In this document: positions 34,623 to 44,221 of the stretch, piece by piece | Numbering within the stretch: the first letter of the stretch is position 1 | Layout: every line of letters begins with the position of its first letter | Source: Cupriavidus metallidurans CH34 | Lineage (GTDB): Bacteria; Pseudomonadota; Gammaproteobacteria; Burkholderiales; Burkholderiaceae | NCBI RefSeq assembly: GCF_000196015.1 | Contig: NC_007974.2 | Location: 1,364,001 to 1,428,000 of the forward strand | Direction of reading: 5' to 3' | Length of the DNA: 64,000 bases | Made by a program: the position numbers and the translations under genes | The notes under the pieces: generated by a model | Told to the model about the DNA's origin: nothing | The model's input: the letters and a program-made list of their open reading frames with translations, nothing else | The model's database searches: none

Positions 34623-37229
34623 TCAGGCCGCCCGTGGACGCAATGGCAACACGTTCGGCGCCCGGCGCATCAACACGCGCGTTTCCTTCCAGGCGCTGTC
34701 CGCCAGTGGCGAACCCCAAACCAGCTCATGCAGCCTGGCCAGCGCGAACGGATCGCCCAGCAACACGTGCTTCTGCGCAGCCGAGAGCGACTTCGGCCCG
34801 TTCGTCAGCGCGTGCTGCACGAGCGCCGCGTGTTGCAGCCGTGCCGCTTCGGGCTGGATCTTGCGCGCGGTACCGGTGGCGCACATCAGCGCGTTGGTCA
34901 CCGGATCGACCACGGCATCGACGAAGCCCGGCACCTCCTGTGCATTCTCCACATGCTGCTGCGTCTCCACGATCTCGCGCGGCACGACAGTTTCCTCGGG
35001 AATCATGAACAGGCCCGCGCGACGCGCGGCACGACCCAGGGACACCCGCGACAGCATCACGGACAACGGAATCGACAGCGCAAGCGACCCAACGATTGGC
35101 AGCAGCCACCAGATGAAGCCCGGGCTGATCCAGTAGACGCCTGCGCCCCACACCAGTCCCAGCAGCGTATGCCAGCCGTGGCGACGGAATGCCTCGCCCC
35201 AGGTGGTCTCGGCGTCCTCGCGCGGTGGCGACTTCCACGAGATCCCCCAGCCGCTATAGGCTGCGATCACGAACTTCGTGTGGAACAGCATGCGCGTCGG
35301 TGCCAGCAGGGCCGACATCGTCATCTCCAGCAACATGCTAATGAACAGCCGCACCACACCGCCATACTGCTTGGCGTCCTTGAGCAGCAACAACACGCTG
35401 GCCAGCTTGGGTAGGAACAGCAGCGTGGCCGTTGCCGAGAACAGCGCGAGCGCCTTCTCCGGATGCCACTCCGGCCAGGTTGGGAACATCTGGTACGGCT
35501 TGGTGAAGTACTCGGGCGGCACCAGCGCGTGCTTCGCCAGCGCGGCCGTGGACAGCAGCAGGAACAGGAACCAGAGCGGCGCCGACACGTAGGCCATGAT
35601 GCCGGTCAGGAACACCGCGCGGTGCACCGCGTGGAAGCCCTGTTTCATCCAGAGCCGGAAGTTCATCAGGTTGCCCTGGCACCAGCGGCGGTCTCGCTTG
35701 ACCTCGTCGAGCAGGTTCGGCGGCAATTCCTCGAACGAACCCGGCAGGTCGTATGCGATCCACACGCCCCAGCCCGCGCGGCGCATGACCGCTGCCTCGA
35801 CAAAGTCGTGGGACAGAATCTCGCCAGAGAGCGGACCCTTACCCGGCAGCGGCGCCAGGCCGCAGTGCTCCATGAACGGCTTGATGCGAATGATTGCGTT
35901 GTGGCCCCAGTAGTGCGATTCACCAAGTTGCCAGTAATGCAGGCCAGCCGTAAACAGCGGGCCGTAGACGCGAGTGGAGAACTGCTGCACGCGCGCGTAA
36001 AGCGTGTCGCGGCCGACCGCGAGCGGCGCGGTCTGGATGATGCCTGCACCTGGGTTGGCCTCCATCAGCCGCGTCAGCGTGGCCAGGCAGTCGCCACTCA
36101 TCACGCTGTCAGCATCAAGCACGATCATGTAGCGATACTTGCTGCCCCAGCGGCGGCAGAAGTCGGCCACGTTGCCGGTCTTGCGCTTCACACGGTGGCG
36201 ACGCCAGCGGTAGTAGATGCGGCCGAATCCGCCTACGGCGCGGCACACTTCCATCCACGCGTCATGTTCGGCCGTGCGCAGATCGGGATTGCCGCTATCG
36301 GACAGGACGATGAAATCGAAATGCTGCAGCTCGCCGGTGCGCTCGAGAGATTCGTAGGTCGCGCGCAAACCGGCGAAGACGCGCGTCACGTCTTCATTGC
36401 AAATCGGCATGATCACGGCCGTGCGGGCGGCGGGATCGATCGGCGCATCGCTCGCGGCACTGCGCGATATCAGATGGCGGTCACCGCCCTTGGCCAGTAC
36501 CAGAAAGCCCATCATCGCCGTCCAGAAGCCAGCCGACACCCACGAGAACAACACGGCGAACAGCACCAGGATCGCCACTTCGAGCGGATCCGCACCGTGA
36601 TACGGCAGTACCTTCGCCATGAAATACGTGGCCAGCGCGGTCTGGATGACCACCAGCGCCAGCAGGAACCAACGACGATGCGACCCAGCGGGATGCCACT
36701 TGCCTTCGGCATCCGGGCCGTCATGCAGCGTATCCCAGGTTTCTGGGACCGGCGGCCGGCCCAGCATCTTGCGCCAGGTATTGCGAATCCAGCCCGAGAT
36801 CACATGCGGTGGCCACTGACGCGGCACCATGGACGCGCGCTGCGGCTCCGGGCCCGTGTCCACGCGCACGGTGCCATCATCCCGACGCTGCAGCAACGGG
36901 GCGCCATCGACCTGTGGATTGCCGTACGCCATCGCGAAGCGTCGGGGCACCGAGGCATATGCAGCACCACCGGCCGTATTCCGCGTATTCAGATCCGCGA
37001 TGTCCTTCTCCTTCGGGTCACGCCCAGCCAGGCGCCATTGCAACTCCGTCATCGCCGACGGCACTTCAATGCCCTCAGCCGGCAGGCTCGACACAGCCGG
37101 AGACAGGGCATCGGCCAGCAGTTCACTACGTACCTCGGGCGAAGCCGGCAGACGATCGACATAGCGCTCGCATACTGCCGCCGCCTGGGCCGGTAACTGC
37201 TTTAGCCTGGGGGTAAGATGTAGCTCCAT
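34623..37229 (-). CDS. opgH: Osmoregulated periplasmic glucan glucosyltransferase
   Basis: 868 aa inner-membrane GT2 enzyme that builds the beta-1,2-linked glucan backbone and extrudes it to the periplasm. Visible: N-terminal cytoplasmic part, two membrane helices at about 190-245, the GT domain with VIMPICNEDVTRVFAGL, VLDADSVMSGD and the processive RDRRWCQGNL motif, then a cluster of C-terminal helices (about 520-720). Its start codon overlaps the opgG 3' end by 28 bp, which implies translational coupling. Shared terminator at 34572. Confidence 0.95.
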   Translation of the reverse strand: MELHLTPRLKQLPAQAAAVCERYVDRLPASPEVRSELLADALSPAVSSLPAEGIEVPSAMTELQWRLAGRDPKEKDIADLNTRNTAGGAAYASVPRRFAMAYGNPQVDGAPLLQRRDDGTVRVDTGPEPQRASMVPRQWPPHVISGWIRNTWRKMLGRPPVPETWDTLHDGPDAEGKWHPAGSHRRWFLLALVVIQTALATYFMAKVLPYHGADPLEVAILVLFAVLFSWVSAGFWTAMMGFLVLAKGGDRHLISRSAASDAPIDPAARTAVIMPICNEDVTRVFAGLRATYESLERTGELQHFDFIVLSDSGNPDLRTAEHDAWMEVCRAVGGFGRIYYRWRRHRVKRKTGNVADFCRRWGSKYRYMIVLDADSVMSGDCLATLTRLMEANPGAGIIQTAPLAVGRDTLYARVQQFSTRVYGPLFTAGLHYWQLGESHYWGHNAIIRIKPFMEHCGLAPLPGKGPLSGEILSHDFVEAAVMRRAGWGVWIAYDLPGSFEELPPNLLDEVKRDRRWCQGNLMNFRLWMKQGFHAVHRAVFLTGIMAYVSAPLWFLFLLLSTAALAKHALVPPEYFTKPYQMFPTWPEWHPEKALALFSATATLLFLPKLASVLLLLKDAKQYGGVVRLFISMLLEMTMSALLAPTRMLFHTKFVIAAYSGWGISWKSPPREDAETTWGEAFRRHGWHTLLGLVWGAGVYWISPGFIWWLLPIVGSLALSIPLSVMLSRVSLGRAARRAGLFMIPEETVVPREIVETQQHVENAQEVPGFVDAVVDPVTNALMCATGTARKIQPEAARLQHAALVQHALTNGPKSLSAAQKHVLLGDPFALARLHELVWGSPLADSAWKETRVLMRRAPNVLPLRPRAA

Positions 37230-38788
37230 GTTTCGGAAAGGGTTGTATTGCCGTTGCGAAGATAGCCGCGCAACTCAACCGGCTTGTTCTCGTCCTTGCG
37301 CCGCATGAACATCGTCATGCGCCAGCCACCCGTGGCCTCATTGCGCTGGACTGTTGTCTTGAGCAGTTCGCCATTGGCGTCCGCCGAAATCACTGCATCC
37401 AGTCTCGCGTCATCGGGCAGTTTCTTGAAGGCCGGGCCTTCGAAATCCACCATCAGCGAGAAGCTGGTGTCATCCTGCTTGCGCGTAAGGCCCTGCCCAC
37501 GGCGCGTTTGCGTGACCCATGACAGCGGCGGCAGGTTCTCGCCATCCTTCTGCCACTTCAGGCGGTACTCGTAATCGAATGCCTGCTTGGGTTTCGGCGG
37601 GCTGTCGGGCACCCAGAACGCGACGATGTTGTCGTTGGTCTCGTCGGGCGTTGGAATCTGCACCAGCTCCACGCGGCCCGAACCCCAGTTACCCTTCGGC
37701 TCCACCCAGGCACTCGGACGGCGCTCATACCAGGCTCCGATCTCCTGGTAGTTGTCGAAGCTACGATCGCGCTGCATCAGGCCATACCCTTGCGGATTGG
37801 TGGCGGCGAACGATGTCACCAACAGTCGCTTGGGGTTGACCAGCGGACGCCAGATCCATTCGCCGGTACCAAGCTGCACCGACAGGCCATCGGAATCATG
37901 CACCTCGGGCCGGTAGTCGGTGTCTTGAGACGGCTGGTTCTCGCCAAACAGATACATGCTCGTCAGCGGCGCCAGACCCAGCTTGGTCACGTTCTCACGC
38001 AGGAAGAGACGTGACTTCACTTCCATCACGGTCTCGTTGCCGGGCTTGATGACGAACCGGTACGCGCCACTCACGCGGCGGGAGTCCATCAGCGCGTAGA
38101 TGGTCAGCTGCTTGTCGTTGGCCGCCGGTCGCTCGATCCAGTATTCGACGAAGCGCGGAAACTCCTCGCCCGAGTTCAAGGCCGTGTCGACCGCCAGGCC
38201 GCGGGCCGACAGACCATACCACTGGTCCTTGCCCAGCGCGCGGAAGTAACTCGCGCCCAGGAACGACGCCAGCTCATCCTTGCGCTTGCCCTGGTTCAGC
38301 GGATACAGCAGCTTGAAACCGGCAAACCCGAGTCCCTTGAGCTTGGCCGGATCCACCCGGTGAGAGCCATAGTTGAACGCGGAAGGATCGAATCGGAATT
38401 CGCGCACGCTATTGCCGACCACCTCGTTGATCTTCACCGGCTGGTCGAACACCATGCCCTCGTGGAAGAACGACACCTCGAACGGCAGCCGCTGGCCGCG
38501 CCACGCGAAGCGTTCGGGCTTGTACTCGATCTCGCGATAACGCTCGTAGGGAAGATCCTTCAGTTCGCGCGGCAAGTCGTGTTTCACCGGCTTGTACGGC
38601 GACGCCGACAACTGACGCGCGCGCGCCGCCACGGTCTCGAAGTCGAACGCGTGCGCAGTCACCACCATCGCCGCCAGCAGGCCGCCACCAATCCATCGCC
38701 CAAGACCGGACATCCTCGCCGATAAGCGCCGCGCAGGCGCCGCGGTCGGAATCTGGTCGTGGCGAATTGAAGGTGTAATGGCGGTCAT
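37202..38788 (-). CDS. opgG: Osmoregulated periplasmic glucan biosynthesis protein G
   Basis: About 528 aa from ATG 38788. A signal peptide (GLGRWIGGGLLAAMVVTAHAF) lies 30-45 residues in, so ATG 38713 is an alternative start. The mature protein has the OpgG/D beta-sandwich signatures FDFETVAARARQLSASPYKP, YRFVIKPGNETVMEV and MYLFGENQP. In the periplasm it shapes or branches the glucan made by OpgH. The opgGH order is the standard one. The frame extends further upstream without support. Confidence 0.93.
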   Translation of the reverse strand: MTAITPSIRHDQIPTAAPARRLSARMSGLGRWIGGGLLAAMVVTAHAFDFETVAARARQLSASPYKPVKHDLPRELKDLPYERYREIEYKPERFAWRGQRLPFEVSFFHEGMVFDQPVKINEVVGNSVREFRFDPSAFNYGSHRVDPAKLKGLGFAGFKLLYPLNQGKRKDELASFLGASYFRALGKDQWYGLSARGLAVDTALNSGEEFPRFVEYWIERPAANDKQLTIYALMDSRRVSGAYRFVIKPGNETVMEVKSRLFLRENVTKLGLAPLTSMYLFGENQPSQDTDYRPEVHDSDGLSVQLGTGEWIWRPLVNPKRLLVTSFAATNPQGYGLMQRDRSFDNYQEIGAWYERRPSAWVEPKGNWGSGRVELVQIPTPDETNDNIVAFWVPDSPPKPKQAFDYEYRLKWQKDGENLPPLSWVTQTRRGQGLTRKQDDTSFSLMVDFEGPAFKKLPDDARLDAVISADANGELLKTTVQRNEATGGWRMTMFMRRKDENKPVELRGYLRNGNTTLSETWSYILPPG

Positions 38789-39237
38789 GAAGGCCCGGGA
38801 GTGGGTTAACGGAAGCAGCGACCCGATCATGTGGCCGGATCGTGAATCTTCAACATGCGGAAGCAGCAAGAGATGAGCCAGGGTGCTGCGCAACGACGCC
38901 CGCGTCGGCATATCCGTGCCAGTGCCAGATAGGCCCACCGCAGGACAGGTTTGATGGCTTTGTTGCATTGCGATGCGAAACCTTAACAATTCGAGCCTTA
39001 AAAGTCACGTTTCGGTGTCGCAACGTTTGCAACAAAATGTCACACCTGTGGGCTGAAAGCCGCTCCGGACAAGCGTTTGCGGGTTGAAGTCAAGCATAGG
39101 TCATGGTTTGACAAGGTGGCGCCGGGCGTTAACGGCCGCATCGAAGAATGTGCCGCGGACGCCCTTCCTTTGCACGCAATCCGTCACCACGCGCTTACAA
39201 TCGGCCCATCGACAACGTCATTTCACAAGGAACCGTC
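38789..39237. other. Control region between opgG and a divergent secreted-protein gene
   Basis: 449 bp, AT-richer around 38975-39045, where the opgGH promoter probably lies. A direct repeat GTTGC-N4-GTTGC (minus strand, about 39020-39035) is the only motif I see. No gene is supported. Confidence 0.4.
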
Positions 39238-39639
39238 ATGTCCTTCCGGCGTCATTTCCGCCTTGCCATTGCAGCCACCGCGGGTTGCGCCCTGCTGCTT
39301 GGCGCCAGCCAGCCGGCCCTGGCCTATTTTGACAATTACCTGTCCGGCAGCATCGTGGGCACGTTGAACAAGAAGGAAGTTGCCTCACTCCAGCAAACCG
39401 TGCGCAAGGCACTCAACGAAACGGAAGACAACCAGGTCGTGGAATGGCATTTCCCCGGCGAGGGTCGTCGTCAGGCCGTGGATGGCACGGTCAGCCCGAT
39501 CGCCACCAAGACGGACAAGGGCCAATCCTGCCGCCGGCTGAAATCGGAACTGAAGCGCGGAAGCGCCACCGAGGCCTGGTCAGGCTGGTTCTGCAAGCAG
39601 TCGAATGGCACCTGGAAGGCGCGTCAAGTCCAGGACTGA
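39238..39639 (+). CDS. RT0821/Lpp0805-like secreted surface protein
   Basis: 133 aa from ATG 39238 with AAGGAA upstream. Signal peptide to about residue 30 (ASQPALA). The mature domain has the pattern seen in 17-kDa-antigen-like proteins: ALNETEDNQVVEWHFPGEG, a GTVSP turn, GQSCRRLKSELK and WFCKQSNGTWK, with two Cys likely bridged. It lacks the lipobox and glycine-zipper found in longer members. Function unknown; envelope location is inferred. Confidence 0.65.
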   Translation: MSFRRHFRLAIAATAGCALLLGASQPALAYFDNYLSGSIVGTLNKKEVASLQQTVRKALNETEDNQVVEWHFPGEGRRQAVDGTVSPIATKTDKGQSCRRLKSELKRGSATEAWSGWFCKQSNGTWKARQVQD

Positions 39640-39652
39640 CGCCTGATAGGCC

Positions 39653-39698
39653 ACCGGCCGACGCGGAGTGCCGGGTGGCACTCCCGCAGTCGGCCGGT
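39653..39698. terminator. Large nested hairpin between convergent genes
   Basis: ACCGGCCGAC (39653-39662) pairs with GTCGGCCGGT (39689-39698). Inside it GGAGTGCC (39665-39672) pairs with GGCACTCC (39677-39684) around GGGT. There is no T-run, so it may act as a bidirectional mRNA stabiliser or a Rho-assisted terminator. Confidence 0.5.
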
Positions 39699-39701
39699 AG
39701 A

Positions 39702-39724
39702 CGAATACTCAGCGCGAATACTCA
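39702..39724. repeat. 13-bp tandem duplication containing a stop codon
   Basis: CGAATACTCA occurs at 39702-39711 and 39715-39724. On the minus strand the second copy contains the TGA stop of the adhesin-like gene, and the first copy repeats that TGA just downstream. Confidence 0.65.
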
Positions 39725-40312
39725 GTGGCAGAGACGGCCGATCAGTTCACCGGCCAGCGTGCCGGGGGCTGCCGGCTGGGGCATCCCGGCCTGAGGCCCA
39801 CGAATCGTATAGAGCGATTCGCCGCGCGCGTAGCGCTTGTTGTAGAGGGTCTGTTCGATCACTGCATACATCGACGTCGCGCAGTTAAGCACCATGCGCT
39901 TGAGCGATGAGCGGATCGTGTCGCCACTGGCGGTCTTGATGACACCAGCCGGTGCGTTATGCACCAGCACCACACCCACTTCGGTGCCGCGCCGGCGGAT
40001 GGCCGTCTGATCGAGATAGGAAACCATGCCAGTGGCGCCCATCAGCGGCATCCAGCGCTGCGGGTCTGGTGCGGCCGGATCGGGCGAGGCCACCAATGTG
40101 CACCCTTCACGCGGCGAAGCGCGAAACACGGTGCCACCATTCGGGCCCTGGCATTGATACAGAGCACCGGCTGCTACCGGGCGCACCGCAGGATTGGGCA
40201 TCGGAGGGGTCATTGGACCCATGCCATCCGATTCCGCATAGGCAATCGGCGTGGCAAGACAAAGGCACGCGCCGGCGAGCAGGGCCGCGCGCGAAATAAA
40301 GCGGGAGAACAT
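39722..40312 (-). CDS. Secreted protein with surface-adhesin-E-like domain
   Basis: 196 aa from ATG 40312; signal peptide with cleavage near PIAYA (residue about 26). A short Pro/Met-rich linker and a Cys pair (YQCQG, REGCTL) precede a C-terminal domain: VSYLDQTAIRRRGTEVGVVLVHN, then KRMVLNCATSMYAVI, YARGES and PGTLAGELIGRLC. That layout resembles surface-adhesin protein E domains. The assignment is moderate. Convergent with the preceding gene. Confidence 0.6.
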   Translation of the reverse strand: MFSRFISRAALLAGACLCLATPIAYAESDGMGPMTPPMPNPAVRPVAAGALYQCQGPNGGTVFRASPREGCTLVASPDPAAPDPQRWMPLMGATGMVSYLDQTAIRRRGTEVGVVLVHNAPAGVIKTASGDTIRSSLKRMVLNCATSMYAVIEQTLYNKRYARGESLYTIRGPQAGMPQPAAPGTLAGELIGRLCH

Positions 40313-40434
40313 TGGGAACCCTCGTAAGGACGGGAAAAAGTCCCCGCATTTTCGCACAGCGTTCGCGCGCGACGATGATCTTGATCGATCTGCATCGTTT
40401 TGAGATCCCCGCCGCGTCATTTGTTTGCGGCTGG

Positions 40435-41121
40435 TCAGGCGTTAATTTCCCGCCACGCCACCAGATCGGCGATCGTCAGTACTGGCAACTGATACATCTC
40501 GGCAAACGCCAGCGCTTCGGGCCTGCGTGCCATCGTGCCATCGGGATTCATCAACTCGCACAACACCGCGGCCGGCGACAGTCCCGCCATGCGCGCAAGC
40601 TCGACCGAGCCCTCGGTATGCCCGCGACGCGCCAGCACACCCCCTTCCACTGCTACCAGAGGAAACACGTGTCCGGGGCTCACCACGGCATCAAGGCCCG
40701 CCTCATCGGCGATGGCTGCGCGAATGGTCGTGATCCGGTCCGCCGCGCTGACACCGGTGGTCACGCCTTCACGCGCCTCGATCGATACCGTGAACGCAGT
40801 GCCGTACTGGCTGCGATTGTTCTCGACCATCGGCCGCAGGCCGAGTTGCCGCACCTTCTCCGGCGTGAGGCACAGGCAGACGATGCCGCTGCATTCGCGG
40901 ATCATCATGGCCATGTTCGAGTTCGTCAGCCGCTCCGCTGCAAGAATCAGGTCTGCCTCGTTTTCGCGGTCGTCATCGTCGAGCAGTACGACCGGACGGC
41001 CATCGCGCATCGCATCGAGGGCCTGCGCGATGCGCTCGGCCAGTGGACGCGCGTCGGCATCGGATGGCGCCAGTGCGGCGGTGGAATCAGGAAGGCTGGT
41101 GGATTTGGTAAGGGTCAGCAT
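40435..41121 (-). CDS. ribB: 3,4-dihydroxy-2-butanone 4-phosphate synthase
   Basis: 228 aa from ATG 41121 with ACGGAG upstream. It converts ribulose 5-phosphate to the four-carbon precursor of riboflavin. Motifs: [20 protein letters not shown] (acidic loop), [32 protein letters not shown] and the His in [13 protein letters not shown]. This is the stand-alone RibB, without a GTP cyclohydrolase II domain. The FMN riboswitch upstream makes its expression respond to flavin level. Confidence 0.94.
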   Translation of the reverse strand: MLTLTKSTSLPDSTAALAPSDADARPLAERIAQALDAMRDGRPVVLLDDDDRENEADLILAAERLTNSNMAMMIRECSGIVCLCLTPEKVRQLGLRPMVENNRSQYGTAFTVSIEAREGVTTGVSAADRITTIRAAIADEAGLDAVVSPGHVFPLVAVEGGVLARRGHTEGSVELARMAGLSPAAVLCELMNPDGTMARRPEALAFAEMYQLPVLTIADLVAWREINA

Positions 41122-41250
41122 TGAAACGCTCCGTGCGTGGATTTCCATGGATGGGCGTTTCAGGGGATGATCAGCGAGAACGGCAAAGACACCCCGACAG
41201 CACGCAATGGACGACATCGCGCGCGCATGGGGTCATGCGAATTCCGCCCA

Positions 41251-41404
41251 TCTTCTTTCATCCGGACTTTAACCGTCGGCCCTGGCCTCTCACCAGATCT
41301 GCTGACCCCACGCGGAGAGCGTGGGCGCTCGCGGGCTCGTGACAATGCGCCATTGGCGCCGGCCACATACCGCCGGTGGGGAATTGCACCCCGCCCTGAA
41401 GACG
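41251..41404 (-). promoter_or_regulatory. FMN riboswitch (RFN element)
   Basis: On the minus strand the conserved blocks occur in order: TTCAGGGCGGGGTG and CCCCACCGGCGGTA at the 5' side, GAGCCCGCGAGCG, GGTCAGCAGATCTGGT, and CCGACGGTTAAAGTCCGGAT at the 3' side. Basal stem TCTTC (41400-41404) pairs with GAAGA (41251-41255). It lies 130 bp before the ribB start codon, the classical position. An expression platform sits between; I see no strong intrinsic terminator there, so control of translation is likely. Confidence 0.93.
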
Positions 41405-41473
41405 TAACGATGCCGCCGCGAGAGACCTCGCAGCGGCCCGAGGATCTTAGCACGACTGTGCTTTTTTAGTTGT

Positions 41474-42364
41474 TCAGCGATTCGTCGACGCTGCCAACGG
41501 ATTTGCTGGCACCTCGGCAAGCGCTTCGAATACCGCCTTTGTGGCGTCGTCAGCGGGATAGAAGCACTCGATCCGCAGTTCCTGCAGGGTGACATCCTGT
41601 GGAATACCCAGCGTGGTCAGCGTGGAGAACAGCGAGGCACGGAATCGCCCGGCATGAAGCGCCACCGGCAGCACGGGCGGCGGCGTGCCTTCGGCCGGAT
41701 CATCCTCGACAAGCAGGACACCTCCTGGCCCGACCATGTCCGGATGCCATTCGGCGATCCGCCGCAGGATCTCGCGCGCGGTCTGGTCCTGCGCCTGTAC
41801 CTGCAGTTCCTGCCAGACGCGCCGCAGCAAATAGCGGCCCACCTGCCGCGCGTTCTCGATCACAGGCCAGAGACCCTTGGGATCGAACACCGCCAGCATC
41901 AGGTTCAGTCGGCCCCCTCCTTCGTCCAGCATGGCTGGCTTGCGGCCCTGCAGCAGCTTGTCGAGCATGCGCCGGTAGGCCTGATTGGCATCGACCAGGT
42001 GCCAGAAACGGTCGAGCACCACGGCCGGATACGGTTCTTGTTTGGCCAGGATCAGCGCGATGGCGTGCCGCACCATCTGCATCGGAGGCGAGGCCAGCGC
42101 GTGCTCGCTATACGCCGGGGCATAGCCGCTGGCCAGCAGCAGCCGGTTGCGCTGCCGCAAGGGCACGCCCAGGCGTTCTGCGAGCGCCAGCACCATCTCA
42201 CGACTGGGCCGGGCGCGGCCTGACTCGAGAAAACTGATATGGCGCTGCGACACGCCGGCCGCCAACGACAGGGCAAGCTGGCTATAGCCGCGCTTTCCGC
42301 GCCAGTAGCGCAGCAGGCCGGGGAAATCGAGGGCGGCTTCGGAGCCGGGAGTTAGCGTATCCAT
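41474..42364 (-). CDS. XRE-family regulator with MmyB-like ligand domain
   Basis: 296 aa. An N-terminal lambda-repressor-type helix-turn-helix (about 15-70, with YSQLALSLAAGVSQRHISFLESGRARPS) is followed by an MmyB-like ligand-binding domain with the recognisable FWHLVDANQAYRRML segment. Actinobacterial homologues bind fatty acids or methylenomycin-type signals; the ligand here is unknown. It is upstream of the ribB riboswitch on the same strand, with no evidence that it controls ribB. Confidence 0.85.
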   Translation of the reverse strand: MDTLTPGSEAALDFPGLLRYWRGKRGYSQLALSLAAGVSQRHISFLESGRARPSREMVLALAERLGVPLRQRNRLLLASGYAPAYSEHALASPPMQMVRHAIALILAKQEPYPAVVLDRFWHLVDANQAYRRMLDKLLQGRKPAMLDEGGGRLNLMLAVFDPKGLWPVIENARQVGRYLLRRVWQELQVQAQDQTAREILRRIAEWHPDMVGPGGVLLVEDDPAEGTPPPVLPVALHAGRFRASLFSTLTTLGIPQDVTLQELRIECFYPADDATKAVFEALAEVPANPLAASTNR

Positions 42365-42673
42365 GGGACGGATTACAGCACGCCGGCCATGCCCGGGCGA
42401 CTACCTTCGAGGTAATCGTTGTAATTCAATCATCCACCATGCAAACACTGCCATTGCTGCCACGAACGCGCGGACTATCGACGATCGACAGTGATAGTGA
42501 GGGGTTCCGAGACCAGCCCACAGCGGGTTTCGTTGTCTTCACAAGGAAATGTCTGATTCTTCGTGAGCGCCGCAACAAGCATGACCCACGTCAATTCCAA
42601 GCTGCCGCCAGCTACACAAAATGTAATCAATCGGCACAGTCTCTCGCCCTCCCCCCGCTTAACAGGACACAAC
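42365..42673. other. Intergenic region between divergent genes
   Basis: 309 bp containing the promoters of the XRE gene and of ydcH-ppk2. I see no repeat, hairpin or coding frame worth naming. Confidence 0.4.
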
Positions 42674-42892
42674 ATGTTCCCGGAATACCGCGAAGAAATC
42701 TCCCGCCTCAAGACTGAAGACGCCCACTTTTCGCGTCTGTTCAACCTCCACAACGATCTCGATCATCAGATCAAGAACATGGAAAGCGGCATCGTCGTCG
42801 GAACCCATGAAGCCATCGAAAACCTGAAGAAAGAGAAGCTGCGCCTGAAGGATCAGTTGTACGTGATTCTTCGCAAGACCGCCGGAAACTAA
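42674..42892 (+). CDS. YdcH-family small coiled-coil protein (DUF465)
   Basis: 72 aa from ATG 42674. MFPEYREEISRLKTEDAHFSRLFNLHNDLDHQI followed by a second helix with LKKEKLRLKDQLYVIL is the YdcH/DUF465 helical hairpin. Function is unknown, although such proteins are very common in proteobacteria. Its stop is one base before the ppk2 start, so the two are translationally coupled. Confidence 0.88.
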   Translation: MFPEYREEISRLKTEDAHFSRLFNLHNDLDHQIKNMESGIVVGTHEAIENLKKEKLRLKDQLYVILRKTAGN

Positions 42893-42893
42893 C

Positions 42894-44045
42894 ATGGCCA
42901 TTGGCAAGAAAAACACAGCGGCCAGCGAAGGGCTTCAGTCCATCGACGCCGCGCAACCGCTTGCAGGCTCCAGTGCCGAAGAGCGTCCGGTCAACAAGGG
43001 GGACGTTCTTCCCACCAACTCGGCGCGTTCGGCCGAACTTCACGCTGTGCGCGATGGCGCGGAAGCCGCCAGGGTGCTCGTGGCCAGTGGCTTACGCGAC
43101 GTGCTGGCCGATGTCGCCGGCAAGGACCCGGATACTGTCCTTGCCACCGTCCGCACGGTCATGGACGGCCTGTCGCCCGACGAGGCCGCCGAACTGCGTC
43201 GCCTGATCCTCGAGGGCGAGCCCTCGACGTGGCCTGCCGGCAAAAAACGCCATCCTGACGAAGAACTGTCACCCACTTGGCGCCAGGGCACGTATCCGTA
43301 TCAGAACCTGATGTCGCGCCGCAACTACGAAAAGCAGAAGTACCTCCTGCAGGTGGAGTTGCTGAAGCTTCAGGCGTGGGTGCGCGAAACGGGCCAGCGC
43401 GTGGTGATCGTCTTCGAGGGACGCGACGCGGCCGGCAAGGGCGGCGCGATCAAACGGTTCATGGAGCATCTGAACCCACGCGGCGCGCGCGTGGTGGCGC
43501 TCGAAAAGCCCACGGACACCGAGCGTTCGCAGTGGTACTTCCAGCGTTATATCCAGCACCTGCCGGCAGCTGGCGAGATCGTGCTGTTCGACCGCTCCTG
43601 GTACAACCGTGCAGGTGTCGAGCACGTGATGGGCTTCTGCAGCAATGCCGAGTATCACGACTTCCTGTATCAGGCACCCGAGTTCGAGCGGCACATCGTC
43701 CGCAGCGGCATCCATCTGTTCAAATTCTGGTTCTCCGTGAGCCAGAAGGAACAACGGCGCCGCTTCAAGGAGCGTCAGGTCCATCCACTCAAGCAGTGGA
43801 AACTGAGCCCGGTCGACCTTGCTTCGCTCGACAAATGGGAAGACTACACCCAGGCCAAGGAAGCGATGTTCGCCCGTACGGACACCGCCGACGCCCCCTG
43901 GACCGTGATCCGTTCGGACTGCAAAAAACGGGCGCGCCTGAACGCGATGCGCGTCGTGCTCCACCGCTTTGCCTATACAAATCGCAGCCCGGAGCATGTC
44001 GGCCTGGTCGACCCGCTGGTCGTAGGCCGTGCGCTGGCAGGTTGA
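42894..44045 (+). CDS. ppk2: Polyphosphate kinase 2 family protein
   Basis: 383 aa. The PPK2 domain spans about 130-370: Walker A EGRDAAGKGGAIKR (about 175-188), the lid region with ERSQWYFQRYIQHLP, and Walker B VLFDRSWYNRAGVEHVMGFC. It transfers phosphate between polyphosphate and nucleotides; class and direction cannot be set from sequence alone. A roughly 125-residue N-terminal extension, low in complexity at first and then helical, is longer than in class I enzymes. Coupled to ydcH; own terminator. Confidence 0.92.
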   Translation: MAIGKKNTAASEGLQSIDAAQPLAGSSAEERPVNKGDVLPTNSARSAELHAVRDGAEAARVLVASGLRDVLADVAGKDPDTVLATVRTVMDGLSPDEAAELRRLILEGEPSTWPAGKKRHPDEELSPTWRQGTYPYQNLMSRRNYEKQKYLLQVELLKLQAWVRETGQRVVIVFEGRDAAGKGGAIKRFMEHLNPRGARVVALEKPTDTERSQWYFQRYIQHLPAAGEIVLFDRSWYNRAGVEHVMGFCSNAEYHDFLYQAPEFERHIVRSGIHLFKFWFSVSQKEQRRRFKERQVHPLKQWKLSPVDLASLDKWEDYTQAKEAMFARTDTADAPWTVIRSDCKKRARLNAMRVVLHRFAYTNRSPEHVGLVDPLVVGRALAG

Positions 44046-44071
44046 GCGCAACGGGATAGCGGCGGCCTCGG

Positions 44072-44100
44072 AACGCCCACCGTTACCGGTGGGCGTTTTC
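44072..44100 (+). terminator. Rho-independent terminator of ppk2
   Basis: AACGCCCACCG (44072-44082) pairs with CGGTGGGCGTT (44087-44097) across TTAC, ending in TTTT. Confidence 0.88.
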
Positions 44101-44221
44101 GCATCCACGATTCAGAACCTCGGGAATCCGGGGTTTCAGATTCATCCCATATTGGTAATGGCGCGCGATTCGTACGATGGCTCCATCCCGGAACCAATGA
44201 CTGACCGTACCGCCAACCATC

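Noticed and set aside
41451..41469. Plus-strand terminator-like AGCAC-GACT-GTGCT with T-run
   Set aside because: Only a 5-bp stem, no plus-strand transcript expected, and it overlaps the promoter side of the riboswitch.
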